In this document: positions 10,831 through 23,800 of the stretch, one piece after another
Layout: the number at the start of each line of letters is the position of its first letter
How positions within the stretch are numbered: the stretch's first letter is position 1
DNA from: Chondrosia reniformis
Lineage: Eukaryota > Porifera > Demospongiae > Chondrillida > Chondrillidae
Assembly: GCA_947172415.1 (NCBI GenBank)
Contig: OX359197.1
Coordinates: 6,883,673-6,947,672 of the forward strand
Direction of reading: 5' to 3'
DNA: 64,000 bases
Notes under the pieces: model-generated
Database searches by the model: none
Told to the model about the DNA's origin: nothing
Seen by the model: the letters and a program-made list of their open reading frames with translations, nothing else
Position numbers and translations under genes: made by a program

Positions 10831-10927
10831 TTTTCATAGAGACGTATATGTTTTTATTTGTCTTACCCTTGCATGAAATCATTTTCCCTCGTGCAAACTA
10901 ATTCATGACGTCATTACACTCATCAAA

Positions 10928-13612
10928 ATGGCTGACTCTCAACCCGTAGACAGATCTGAAAGACTTGAAAACTGGCGCAAAAGATGCTTCCTTGGTGAAC
11001 TGCCAACTAATTTCTTGGTAGCCCGAACTTCGGGCTCATCGTCCTCCTCAGGCAGACCAGCAGCGGGGCAGGGACCAGGCATTCAGCCCCTGGCAATGCC
11101 TTCAGCGTACCAGGGCTACCCGTATGCCACTCATGCGTCATCCTTTGGTAACATACAAGGTTATCTGAAGATTACAGTCAATCAGGTATAAGTTTTTAAT
11201 AGCATATAACTGTGGCTTTAGGCTGTGAATTATCTGGGCTTTTAATTAGTCTTATGAAATCAGACCCTAAACTTACGCAATACTTGCTCCAGTATCAGAC
11301 TAGCTTTGCTGAAAGAATGATTTAGCATTACTTAATCTTCTCAGTTTGTAGAAGTTATTTCTTTTACTTTAATAGGCAAGATTATCTAAGAATTATGGCT
11401 TCACAAAGATGGATCCCTACTGTCGCCTTCGTGTTGGGCATGCTGTCCTGGAGACGCGTACAGCCTACAACGGATCCAAGAACCCACACTGGAACCAAGT
11501 GCTGCACTGGTGAGAATAAAAGTGACTGTCTACTCAGAATTGTTCCCCCATTGAAGATCATATTGGATGATAAGGATTTCCTCCAAATGAACCAAACTAT
11601 CTTTGAGATGGTTCATTTTTAGTCTTTTGAACGTCTACAGGCACTCAAAACAGTATAAAGATGAACCACCTCAAAGAGAAGATTTTGTTGCACATGCATA
11701 TTGTAAATCTGTTATATGTTTGTTTGTTTGTTTCACTCCACCTAAAATACATTTTATTTGAATACAGTCAACTGCCAAGGGGTATCAAGAAACTAGACCT
11801 TGAAGTGTATAATGAGGTATGTATCTGTAATGTGCATTGCTCATAGTAATGGAAGTTTGAGTAAGTACTACCAAAAGCAAAAATGCTTGTGGCAGGGGTA
11901 ATATCCAGAGTTCAATGATGATAACAATATTAATCTTAAGCACTCTGTCTTTCCTTGTTAGCGTTCCTTTGCCCCTGACTCGCGTATCGCCTGGGGGTAC
12001 TTTGAATTTCCAGAAGATCTCCTCCAAGGTGAGACTGTGGATGAGTGGGTTGCACTCAGCGGCCAGCAAGGAGACGAGAAGGAAGGAGTGCTAAATCTCA
12101 CCATTACTTACATGGTAAGCTGACAATGTCTTTCTGATGTATCTCTTAATGGCTATTGCTGGATAATGTGACATGTTGAATGCACAGTGGATCTGTACAA
12201 TTAATACAACCTTTCAATCCCCCTGTCCTCCCCTAATCCATACCGATTCAGTAAATTGTTCATATGTGGAACAGAGAAGAAGGAGAAAACTATTGTATTC
12301 TCATCTGAAGCTGTCACTAGGTTTAGTTCCCTATAGGTCTTTATTCTATTCTAAAGTAGATGGTGTGAGAGTTATTTATATCTATCTATCATTTGTCTCC
12401 TGTAGCAGGCCCAGGGACCAGTGGTCAGTCCAGGACCAATGACTCAGGTAATGAGCCCACCTGGGATGCCAACGTCTCAGGTACCTTATGACCCACATTG
12501 CCTCTACCTCCCTGTAGCCAATGTGACCCTCTCTATAGACACCTCCCTGTAGCCAATGTGACCCTCTCTATAGACACCTCCCTGTAGCCAATGTGACCCT
12601 CTCTATAGACACCTCCCTGTAGCCAATGTGACCCTCTCTATAGACACCTCCCTGTAGCCAATGTGACCCTCTCTATAGACACCTCCCTGTAGCCAATGTG
12701 ACCCTCTCTATAGACACCTCCCTGTAGCCAATGTGACCCTCTCTATAGACACCTCCCTGTAGCCAATGTGACCCTCTCTATAGACACCTCCCTGTAGCCA
12801 ATGTGATCCTCTCTATAGACACCTCCCTGTAGCCAATGTGATCCTCTCTATAGACACCTCCCTGTAGCCAATGTGACCCTCTCTATAGACACCTCCCTGT
12901 AGCCAATGTGACCCTCTCTATAGACACCTCCCTGTAGCCAATGTGACCCTCTCTATAGACACCTCCCTGTAGCCAATGTGACCCTCTCTATAGACACCTC
13001 CCTGTAGCCAATGTGACCCTCTCTATAGACACCTCCCTGTAGCCAATGTGACCCTCTCTATAGACACCTCCCTGTAGCCAATGTGATCCTCTCTATAGAC
13101 ACCTCCCTGTAGCTCTCACTCTATATAGTGTGAGAGCTATAGGTGTTTGTAGCGTCATTTGATGTGGTTTGTGTTGCATACATTTGTAGGTGTACCAGCA
13201 TGGGGGTTATCCACCCAATTATCAGCAGCCAGTCCCGCCCCCACAGCCACGCCCTCCACAGGCCCCTCAGATCAGTGAACAGAGTCTCAAGGTAAGTTGC
13301 TATTAGTGACTGATCACCTAATATCCTGGAACTACCTTTAGCTCTAGCAGAATGTAGTTAGTAAGCAAAGTCTACATACTTAGATTGTATCCATTTTAAG
13401 AGTACAAAGGTCACAATACATAACTGCATATATGTGTGTAAGATCTATTATTTCCTTGTTTGGAGTACTGTAATGATGTTTATTATTCTTCCATTTTGTA
13501 GCAATTGAAGGAAATGTTTCCTGATATGGATGAGGAAGTGTTTAAGTCTGTTTTGGCCAGTAATGGTGGAAGTGTAGAGCGCTCCATCAACCAGCTCCTG
13601 ACAATGACCTGA
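10928..13612 (+). CDS. TOLLIP: Toll-interacting protein (C2 + CUE domains)
   Basis: Seven exons (10928-11185, 11376-11509, 11768-11816, 11962-12114, 12406-12480, 13190-13291, 13502-13612) join in phase to 293 aa, against 274 in human. TOLLIP is an adaptor for ubiquitinated cargo on endosomes and dampens IL-1/Toll signalling. The order is: an N-terminal Tom1-binding-like region (GELPTNFL), a C2 domain from about residue 78 ([48 protein letters not shown]), a proline/glutamine-rich linker, and a C-terminal CUE domain ([13 protein letters not shown] with the MFP and LL motifs). Exon 5 begins at a NAGNAG acceptor (TGTAGCAG|GCC), which may make one Gln optional. Intron 5 is mostly a 35-bp minisatellite starting 25 bp after the donor. 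Confidence 0.96.
11894..11925. mobile_element. Solo terminal repeat of MITE family A
   Basis: The run GGGGTAATATCCAGAGTTCA followed by ATGATGAT matches one terminal inverted repeat of the element at 40955-41191. The rest of the element is absent. It lies in TOLLIP intron 3. Confidence 0.7.
12506..13113 (+). repeat. 35-bp minisatellite, 17 copies, in TOLLIP intron 5
   Basis: There are seventeen complete 35-bp units (12506-13100) plus a 13-bp partial one, almost identical; three units carry GATCCT for GACCCT. Each unit has two pyrimidine-AG stretches, ACCTCCCTGTAG and ACCCTCTCTATAG, that resemble 3' splice sites. Confidence 0.95.
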
Positions 13613-13763
13613 TCGCAGACTGTAGCCAGTGTTCTTCAAACTGTAGTTTAATCTTGCCATTTTGCTACTTCAATTAGTATTTGCTGTGTTAGATATTTTG
13701 TACTATTTAGCTGTATTAATAAGGTTGTATAAAAAGAGAATGGTTATCTATTTCTGGGGACGT

Positions 13764-14106
13764 TTACTGTCTGGTGCTGGGGGTGTTTGCTGTCTGGTGC
13801 TGGGGGTGTTTACTGTCTGGTGCTGGGGATGTTTGCTGTCTGGTGCTGGGGGTGTTTACTGTCTGGTGCTGGGGTGTTTACTGTCTGGTGCTGGGGGTGT
13901 TTACTGTCTGGTGCTGGGGGTGTTTGCTGTCTGGTGCTGGGGGTGTTTGCTGTCTGGTGCTGGGGGTGTTTACTGTCTGGTGCTGGGGGTGTTTACTGTC
14001 TGGTGCTGGGGATGTTTACTGTCTGGTGCTGGGGATGTTTACTGTCTGGTGCTGGGGGTGTTTACTGTCTGGTGCTGGGGGTGTTTGCTGTCTGGTGCTG
14101 TGTTTG
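13764..14106 (+). repeat. 23-bp minisatellite downstream of TOLLIP
   Basis: Fourteen units of 23 bp (one of 22 bp) plus a partial copy contain GTTTACTGTCTGGTGCTG and a G run. They lie about 150 bp after the TOLLIP stop, so probably in its 3' UTR or just beyond. All forward frames are open across parts of it, which explains the spurious ORFs here. Confidence 0.95.
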
Positions 14107-14329
14107 TACCCCAAAAATGTGTTCCTACTCTCTACAGCTCATATCTGTACCCTCTGGTCAAGCCGCTTCACAATTCACACATCTCACCATTAATGGAATA
14201 CACTTCTCGTGATTCTTATTAGTCGAGTAAATATACTTTACTGGGAGATCATATTATTAATTGCATCATGACAGAATGTTAACATAAACAAAACAGTATA
14301 TCAAACTGTAGTTAATCGTTCTAGCTTTG

Positions 14330-14536
14330 CTATTCTTCAAAACTTGGCTTGTACTTTTCAGCCTCGGCTATAGCGTCATAGTTCTTGTAAAATGTCTGGT
14401 ATTTCTGTTTTCTTGGCCGCGCCACCCCAAACCACCAAGCCCCAGCCGCCACCCACCCCAACGTGACTCCGACTATTATATCAGTTGTTATCTTTTTACG
14501 TAGCAAGTTTCTTAGCTGCGGAGGACCCGAAGACAT
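14330..14536 (-). CDS. COX6C: Cytochrome c oxidase subunit 6C
   Basis: This single-exon 68-aa protein matches the size and layout of COX6C, a small nuclear-encoded, single-span subunit of mitochondrial complex IV in the inner membrane. The order is a short basic N terminus (LRNLLRKK), one hydrophobic span at about residues 18-37 (IIVGVTLGWVAAGAWWF), then the family signature VARPRKQKYQTFYKNYD. The start at 14536 (MSSGPP) is chosen because the frame upstream lacks family similarity. Its 3' end converges on TOLLIP, and its 5' end faces AHI1 over 333 bp. Further 5' non-coding exons are possible. Confidence 0.9.
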   Translation of the reverse strand: MSSGPPQLRNLLRKKITTDIIVGVTLGWVAAGAWWFGVARPRKQKYQTFYKNYDAIAEAEKYKPSFEE

Positions 14537-14869
14537 GGCAATTCTGATCTTCTTCAGTAACTGATTACAAAAGACCAAATTTCCATAAGTAAACTTAAAA
14601 ATACGCTCCAAAGACTGTACATAAAATTATTGAGCAACATTAAAGGCTTATTACTTGGATAAATCCAAACCTACCCAACTTACCTCAAATCTACTCTCCT
14701 TTGAACTAAACGATAAATAACGCACACCAGACGTAAATTGTTGCCACGAAACAAATTAAATGGCCGTTATTTTCCACTTGTAGCATAACTGGTTTTAACA
14801 CATTAGAGTAGAAAGAGGCATTTTCAAATCATTTCTAAGTCTATTCGACAGATTTCCTTTAAATAACAC
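14537..14869. promoter_or_regulatory. Candidate bidirectional promoter, COX6C / AHI1
   Basis: These 333 bp lie between the divergent start codons at 14536 (-) and 14870 (+). No coding exon or TATA-like core is evident. A shared promoter is inferred from spacing only. Confidence 0.4.
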
Positions 14870-17800
14870 ATGGAGTCTTCATTGGAAAACCAGTCCAGCT
14901 CGTTACCAGTAAGTCTGGATTCGACTGGTGGACTTTCCTCTAGTGTTGGTCGAGATCTGGGCGTGTCCACAGCGAGAGCAAAGCGACGTCAGACCAAAAA
15001 GGGAAAAAAGGTAACAGAATCTCTCCAGTCCACTGCCTCAATTCTTCCAGATCTGACTGTCCCAAGTTCATTTGATCAACCGTACCCTAATGATCAACAA
15101 GCTAGCAGTCAACTGTACCCCAATGATCAACAAGCTAGCAGTCAACTGTACCCCAATGATCAACAAGCTAGCAGTCAACTGTACCCCAATGATCAACAAG
15201 CTAGCAGTCAACCGTACCCTGTAAGTGAAATTATGAAAAATGACAAAAAGAAAGAAAGGAAAAAGCAGAGATCTGAAAGAAAGAAAAAGGCTCTAGATTC
15301 TCTCAATCTACAAACTGATCAAGTAATGAGTGAAGCATTTAAGTTAATTCTACCTCAAGGCAACAAGCATATGACATCATCTCCTGAAATTCTAGTGCCC
15401 ATGGGTGATCCTGCAGTACAAGTAGTACAACAACCTCTCGTCAAAGAAGGAAATAGATTATTCTCTGATGCTGTTGGTGAAGAGGATGTGGATGGTATTC
15501 CTAAATCATCACCTTCCCAGTCAGTTAGGCCTCCACCTCCTCCTGCCACACCTCCACAACCTCCAGTTACCCCTCCACTGCCTTCAACTACAACCACCAA
15601 GCCTCCAAGCACACCTCTGCTTCATTCAGCCACACCCATCCACCCATCCTTACTCCTAAATGAAAGTGATACCAGGTCATGTGACAGTCATGATACCAGG
15701 TCATGTGACAGTCATGATACCAGGTCACGTGACAGTCATGATACTGAGTCATGTGACAGTCATGATACCAGGTCGCGTGATGGAGGCGGTCAAAGAACAG
15801 TCCAACCAAACACAGAAGATGGTGATCTTCCAGTTTTGTCGACTAAGAGAGAAGCGATTCTGGGGATTACCATTCACCAGTGTGACAGGCTTCGACCAGA
15901 TGACACAATCCGTCATCCTGTGGTGAAGGTACACTTTATTGAAACAAGCACAGGAGATTACATCACCAAATCTGAAAGGTACTTCCAACAGTCTAGGAGT
16001 AATCATCACATTCTTACAGTGTCCTCATTTGCTCCTCATGTAGTCCCCCATATATCATATGAAATGTGTGTTTCAAAAATAATATACTTGTTACTATTTT
16101 GTTCTTCAATACAGCTCACGAAAAGTGACTTCGTATTATGAAAATATCAACTACATTATGCCAGTAGCCACCCAGCCATCTCATTTCAACACACAAAGGT
16201 ACGATGTTCATTTACTGTATCACTGGATATATTGACAGGGAATTCATTTTGTTCTTTAAAGTGCTAACTGCCAATGGCCAATTTAGAGAACACCTAATTG
16301 TTCTGAAATAAATCTAGCCTTAACCTTGTCATTGTTAGGTACTGGCAGTCAACTAATAAAGATATTAAACCAATTGCGTCTTTAGATGTTCAAAAAGTCA
16401 GATGAACCATTTAAAAGACACCACTTAATAATAATTAACTGAAGTGTTCTGAATGATCACGAAGATGTCATCTTTTTGGGATGCAATGAAGTCATATTTT
16501 TGCAATAAATATTAGTTTTTGTACATCAAATGTATCCCTACAATCAAGTTAAAATTGGTCCCAGCCTCTTATTCATTGTATTCCTGCAGAATGCCCTTGA
16601 TACCAGTATTCGTTGTATTCCTGCAGAATGCCCTTTGTACCAGTATGGGAGGAGACGCTCGTCCTAAATGAGAATGTTAATGCATTTACCAGTCCCTCAA
16701 TAGTGGCTCTGTTTGAGGTAATGGACTTTGTAGATCTCGCCTCCAAAGAAAGCAGAGTTAGGCGCTCCCCTTTGGTGATCCAAAACACCAAAGGATGGCA
16801 CAAGATTGCCTGGGCATTCCTCAAGGTTAGCGCTCATACATAATCCAAGACACCATTTTCCTATAGATACAGTTGTACTGTATCTATGTCTGACAGTTTA
16901 TGAGGTTTAGGGAAAACATGAAAAATCTAAGATACCATTTTCCTACATGCTATGCCTATTCTGTAAAAGAGCCTATAGGGGAACTAAACCTGAAGAGAGC
17001 TTTGGATGAAGATAGAGGAGTGATGTGATGTTAGGAAAAAATATTATACATATATTCAAATAGAATTCACTTTATGAATAATCTAAAACACCATTAATTG
17101 TATACAGTTGATGTGTGTATGTATATACGTATATACGAGGGCTAAGGAGACATACGTATAGAACAAATATATATATAACTCCTAAGACATGTGACTATAG
17201 GGACATGTTTACATATATAAAGCTTAGGTTGACAGTGCAATGTTGCCTGGACATTCTCTCAAGGTAAGCCATAAAGGTGTGGTGGTCAGTGACTAAGGTA
17301 TATATGATGAGCATAAACCTTACATAGTATGGAGGTGACCAAGAATTCAAATTTTCAACACAACCAAAGTACACAAGTAGTATGTTAGGCAGCGGATTCC
17401 ACTTATTTGTATAACTGTTTAATGTATAATTCTCACATACTTCATAAAACTCTCAGTAAATGATCTATTTCCTATAGAGAATGTGTTGGTTAATAATTAC
17501 ATAAACTGCATAGAGAATTACTTGTAGTTCAGTGGCAGAGCGCTGGTGGTCATAACCAGCTGTCCTGTGTTCGATTCCCAACAATTGTACCATGTTTAGT
17601 TTTTCCCTCTTCATGATGATGTTTGAAAATGATTACTTGTTATTCCTCAGCCCTGAGGCTATGCAATTATAAGACAAGTTGATTGTATATGTACGTATAT
17701 ATGCATGGCCTCTACATTAGGAATATCTCATCCATTAATTAAAGAATAATTGTTGTCATGACAACATGCATTCAAGATTAATTTTACAAATATTAATGTT

Positions 17801-20800
17801 AGTCAATAAAAGTTGAATGAACTTTGACCTCATTAAAAGGAGCAACAATGTGACACATGTATCTTGATAAGTTTACATAAAACTTGAATACTGCAATGGT
17901 TGAAAACTATATATGTTCAAAAAGTGGTAAAGGTTTGAAAATGAACCAAAAAATGATAGTTTTTAAAGTGTGTGTTTAAATAGAAACATACAAAGGAATG
18001 ACATTACTCAAGTAAGTGTCATTGATAAACGTACGAATGTTGTGTTGATCAGTTCATGTAGTGATATACATTTCTATTAGATGTATGTTACAAGTGAATT
18101 AATACATGTGTAGCAGCTACTGCATTTTACTGCTGCGGAGAGATGAGAACTTGGGGCGAATGGATATTTATGTATTCCTTTTTAATCTTTCTACGTTCCT
18201 CGCAACACTTGCTTGTTAGCGCTCTCTGTAACGTACCAAATTCAACATCTGGGAAGACTGACTTTACATAGTCTAAAAGAAAAACAAGCAATTTCTGGTA
18301 AATTAGTTGCACTAGTAAAGAAAAACAAGCAATTTCTAGTAAATTAGTTGCACTAGTAAAGAAAAAAACAAACAATTTCTGGTAAATTAGTTGCACTAGT
18401 AAAGAAAAACAAGCAATTTCTGGTAAATTAGTTGCACTAGTAAAGAAAATCAAGCAATTTCTGGTAAATTAGTTGCACTAGTAAAGAAAAACAAACAATT
18501 TTTAGTAAATTAGTTGCACTAGTAAAGAAAAACAAGCAATTTCTGGTAAATTAGTTGCACTAATAAAATGTGAAAATAAATTGTCATGTTAGTCAGAGCA
18601 GCTATACAGTTACTGTACTGTTCCAGTTATATACAGTTACTGTACTGTTCCAGTGAGGAGGAGAGTACTCACCAAAAACTGCTGTTTTTATGGTGTGGTT
18701 TATCCCTTTTGTGGCCGAGCAGCTTGCCAATAGCTTTCCACTGTACCAGATGGAGATGAGAGACCTCATTAGAGCAGTTGCTGACTCCTTTGGGGTCTGC
18801 TCAATAGCCTTCAGATCTGATACTTTAATGTACACTCCACTGTTGGAAACCAGTTCCACCTTCTGTGAATGGAGAGAGAGAGTATGTGTGTCTAGTTGTA
18901 GATTAAAAAGTGGTGTTTATATACAGTAGTACTGCTGTACCAGTTATAACAAGTTATGCAGAGTGTATCATCTGTAAATTGTTTTAATAGTACAATATTT
19001 CACTAAAAAGATGCCTAAAAACAATAGGGAAATATCTAGAAAATCTTATTTAATGAAGCCATTTGCTTCAAAGTTGTGGAAGCATTACTTCCAGCTGCTC
19101 CATTGGAGCCAATCAAAAGAGAGAAGACTTACAAAAGAGAGCTTACATTGACTCCATTCTGAAATGCCTCTTCTTCTTGTTTGCGTTCTTCTGGTGTAAT
19201 CATCCCCGAGTAACCAGTGCGGCCATAATAAGGAGCATTGCTCCCACTTGCGTGACCTTCTGTACTAGCTCTTAAACCTCCATTGGGGAGGTGGTTGAGA
19301 CCATTCTGCATCTCACTGGAGTAACCATGATCACTGATCTCGTCTTCCATAGCATTATCTCCACTCATAGCACTTCCCTCGTCCTCAGACTCTGTTGACT
19401 GCTGCACGTAGTTCACCTGATGAAGAGGAGCCGCCATCACAAAGTTCTCAGAAGTGGGAACCACATCGTCATGGGTCTTCCTCATGGGCAGAGTCATGGG
19501 TAGGCCAGTGGTGATGGGGATGGCATGGAAGGTGCCATAATCATTCTTTATGAGGACTGTACTGGTAGTTGGTACACTGTGGATGTCAGGTTGCTCTATA
19601 GTTGGCTGGAGTGGTGGGATGGGAAAAAAAAACAAAGATGATTCATTGAAGAAAGTGAGATTAAAAAAGTGAAAAAGTCAAAAAAATTAAAACTGATAAA
19701 GCACCTTTCCAAAAACTTTCAATTTTATATAATCAAAAGCTTATTTTATAAATTCAAAAGCAGGGGTTCTTTTAGAAAGAAAAAATATCCAACTTTTAAT
19801 TAAGCATATTTGAACTATGTTATCCTCTCTCTCATGAAATGTGAAAATAATTATGTAAAGTGAAGGGTTACTTTTACATCGACCACATACTGTATCTCTA
19901 GCTTACCATAATGACACTAACTCCAACCAGTTGTTCAGACTGCTGTTTGCTTTGCGAAGGGACTACTGTTCGACTACCTCTATCACTGCTTTGTAACTAA
20001 TGAGAAACACACAAATATATATATACATAGGTATGCAATACAGTGTGACCTGCATGTCAACGGCCTGTCAACTGCAATACAAAAGATGATCTTAGGAAGA
20101 ATTAAGAAAACATGAAAAATCCAAGTCACCATTTTCTTACATGATTATTAAGCATGAGCTGCCAAGGAAACACAAAGAATATAACACACAAATATAGGAG
20201 ACTTAGGGATAGAGAGGTAGAAAACATTTTTGGGATGATCCATTCCAGTGCAGGTTGTCAGGGCAACTAGTACCTGTGAAGTGTGTCTTGTTCCATTTTT
20301 GGATGCACTCTTTGTGCTCTGATGGTGAGTGTGCATTGTAGAGGAGTCCTGTATTGTGACCACATGGCTTGATTGGTTACTGACCAGGGTTTTACTCTCA
20401 CTGGTATAGTATTCTATAAGTTCCTGTAAAAACTGTAATTGTTCCTTTCCGGCTTCTAAAAGGTAAATAAGAAGAGAAATTGCATCAACTGGGCCTAAGT
20501 AGTTGACTATCAAAGTATATACTTGTAAAAAAGAAATAGATTAAAAACAATTGGTTACACCAGACTTCCATAACACTGTTTCATAATATTGACTGTTTGA
20601 AATGCACATTTTACTTCAATCACTACAAACACACAACTGTATTTTTGTTAGTTTACTGTAACTCATTAGATTGTCTGCTTGTCTATAGGGACACTGACAT
20701 CAGTTTAGAGAGAATTCCTACGTACATATGTATGTAGTTAATGGCTAGAGAAATACTTTCAATTACATACAATAGGCTGTACTTGACAGATGAATCTGTA

Positions 20801-23800
20801 AGATATATTGAAACTGAATAATTACATTTCATAAAAGAAGAATAGACAAAGTGTAAAAAGGCAGAGCTTGAATGGCCAACTGAGCACTTGTATAGGGCTT
20901 GAAAATCACTTATAATTTCAATTTGCCTTAAAAGTGGAAAACAGATGGATCATTTTTGATTGAATTCCAGGAATTAGTGTTCACCTATTCCTAGTTACAG
21001 TAACTTAGAATGTTTATCTAATCAAAGTCACAAGTGAGCACATGCTTATGCCTGAGGTCAATGGCCCCCCTAAGTAATCTGCAAGTAATAATGCAACTGA
21101 ATAAGGGTCCTCAATTTTTGATTATATCACTACATTTGTGGGCGTCATGGCTCCCAGCAGACTGGCCCAATGGGCTCATACAAACTATAACCTTTTTACA
21201 TCTTCTATGACTTAAAGTGTCGGATTCTTCTCAAGATACCATACACTTGGAGGATATCAATTCTGATGTAGTACTGAAGAAATTGATATCCTAATAATTA
21301 TTTAACTCATAAAGGATTGTTTTGATACTTGGGTAGATTCCTCAATCCTTATCAGTATTGTGAATAGCTTATCAGATGACACTGGCATAACAGGAACACT
21401 TAAACATGTGTATATGTGCATATTGGCATTGCCAAATACAGGTTTAAGGAATAAGCACAAAATATAAAGTAGTCAGTGTCCAAATAATGTACGTACATAT
21501 ACATACATATATACATAAATACATATACATACATATATACATAAATACATATACATACATATATACATAAATACATATACATAAGTATGAAGAGTACATA
21601 CTATCAAACCTCCCGGGTTGTCATGATCTAATTAATTATTCGCAGTTCCAACATGCACAGAAGACACTTACGAGGTACACTAGATCTCTTCTGTGAGTAT
21701 TCTGAGAGAACTGCCTTTAACCTGTTGTTTTCCAGGGATAGTTTTTGTACTAACTGTTCATGCTCTACTCTGTGGTGTCTCTCCTTTTCTAACTGTCCCT
21801 TTAGCTGCCTGACCTGTTTCTTCAAACTATCAAGGAAACCCTGATTGGAAGAGTTATTTAAGTCCTTATAGTGGATTGACTTTACATGCTTAAGTGACCC
21901 AGTATCCTGTGTCGTCTGGGGAGAGGAGGTCCCTTTAGAGGGGGAGATAGGTACTTCAATAACTGCGGCTGTCACTGCAACAGGGGGATTGCTATATCCA
22001 ACATTAACTACAGATTTCTGGGAGGTGGGATCTCGCTGCTGCCTTTCTAGCTTGACTATACCTGTTTCATTGATACAATGTTTTTTGCTGGCTGGAACGT
22101 CAGAGGAGTGGCGTCTCTTGAGCGTCGTACTGTTGCTATGAGAATCATTGCTCTTGGGAGTACAGACCTCCAGATCACCTTTGATTATCTGACTAAGTTT
22201 TTCTTCCAAGTTTTCTGATAGTTCTGTACATGGGAAAAATAAATAAATATGTTTTATATATCAGTTTCATCAATTTTAAACAAATTTAGCTTTTTCTATG
22301 AATATGAGGTGATTATGACTTGGTAATACAAAGTAGTTGCTTGCAGTAGCTGAGAATAACTTGACTTTGCTACATCATGAAACTGTGCACTTTTGATGGT
22401 TAATGTAATAGAAAGCTTCAATTTAAGCTAGAAAGAAAAATCATCAATGTTTTTCTCATTCTATTGACTGAATGACTGAATTCACAATTAACTCAATAGC
22501 ATTGTTTAACATTGAATAACACCATTAACTAAGTAAATGTTATTCAAGAGAACTCTCTTTACAGTGAGGCAGTTTCAGATCCAGTTTTTTTACATGTTTT
22601 ACATACAGTAGCATATAGATGCAGTCCATATAAATTAGTACATTTGGTCAGTGAGAAGACTCTATAAGACAAACTTCCTCTGTACTTTCCTGTGCTGTAA
22701 ATTATTAATAAATTGAATATGGTAACCTATTTGATGAAAAGATGTCTCAAGTCCATGTCTCAAGTCCATGTTGCAAGGGACATGTTGAAACAATTTATGA
22801 TCTTCCTACAAAACAATTACCGGAGACTGCCTCTTATTTATACCAGAAATTTAATCTACGTTTATCACTTGCTAGTAATGTTATTAAGATCAGGTATAGT
22901 ATTGGTTCAGGTGGGAGCCATAAGTGATTGTCATCAAATTGAAAAGGCCGACAAAGGACCACAGTCCAGGAGTACAGGTTGTACTAGTTAAGCCTCATTA
23001 CAAGTCCCAGGTGTGATCTGGTTATAGACTGAACCTTAGATCATTCCTTAAATCACAGAAAATTATATTTCTGACAAACAATGTAAACGAGTCTGGTTTT
23101 TGCATAAAGCAAGTCCACCGCAGGGTATTAGTCACTTTAGGTGTAATTGATATAAAGGTATTGAAGACAATGAAGAGATGGTATGTCTAACAATCTGTAG
23201 CTAATGTACATTGGTAAAAGTTTGTTTATTGTAGGTGACAGTGCCGATAGTGTTTTGACCATATATGGTGATGTGGGTGTATCTCAGTTAAGTGAAGAAG
23301 TACCGAGGTCTAAAGTACAAGAAATACTAGCCATTATCATTAGGATAATGCACTTGATGATGCACTTGATGATGCACATTTTGGCTGACAAGTGTGACAT
23401 GTATCTCTGTCAGCCTCCCCAGCAATCTACTTTATGCATGATGTAATTGATATATTCAGATGATCATGCCAAGTCTTATGATCTGTCATCAGGTCCTTTT
23501 ACAATTAAACCTCTTTAAAATGGGCTGCAGTATTGCCATGTCTTATGTAACCAGTTTAGCTGTTTTAGTCTGTCAACACTTTATGAAGTGGTGGAACCAC
23601 TTGAAAGGCTCACAGGAAGTCTGCTAATGATCTCAGTCGAAGTGGCCTCTCTAGAATAATTTCAATCAGCTCAAAGAATGAATAAAGGAATGCTGAGGGT
23701 GTTGTCCATGTATAGAGACATAAAGAGTCCTTGGTACCAGTAGTTAATTGGTGGAGACACTATAGTACCACCTGCACGAAGTCACCCTTTTGAAGGCCTC

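Noticed and set aside
12506..13113. CRISPR-like regular array
   Set aside because: The units are contiguous with no unique spacers, inside a TOLLIP intron of an animal gene; it is a minisatellite.
13662..14222. ORFs rich in CWGCLLSGAG-type peptide
   Set aside because: Produced by the 23-bp minisatellite after TOLLIP.
17512..17590. Functional tRNA-Met gene
   Set aside because: Internal promoter boxes and an anticodon-like loop are present, but the acceptor stem does not pair and the tail recurs in other copies, so it is a SINE.
22713..22991. 92-aa and 61-aa plus-strand ORFs in BEN gene intron 1
   Set aside because: No recognisable family, no splice-compatible partners, and overlapping frames of similar quality; expected by chance in 10 kb.
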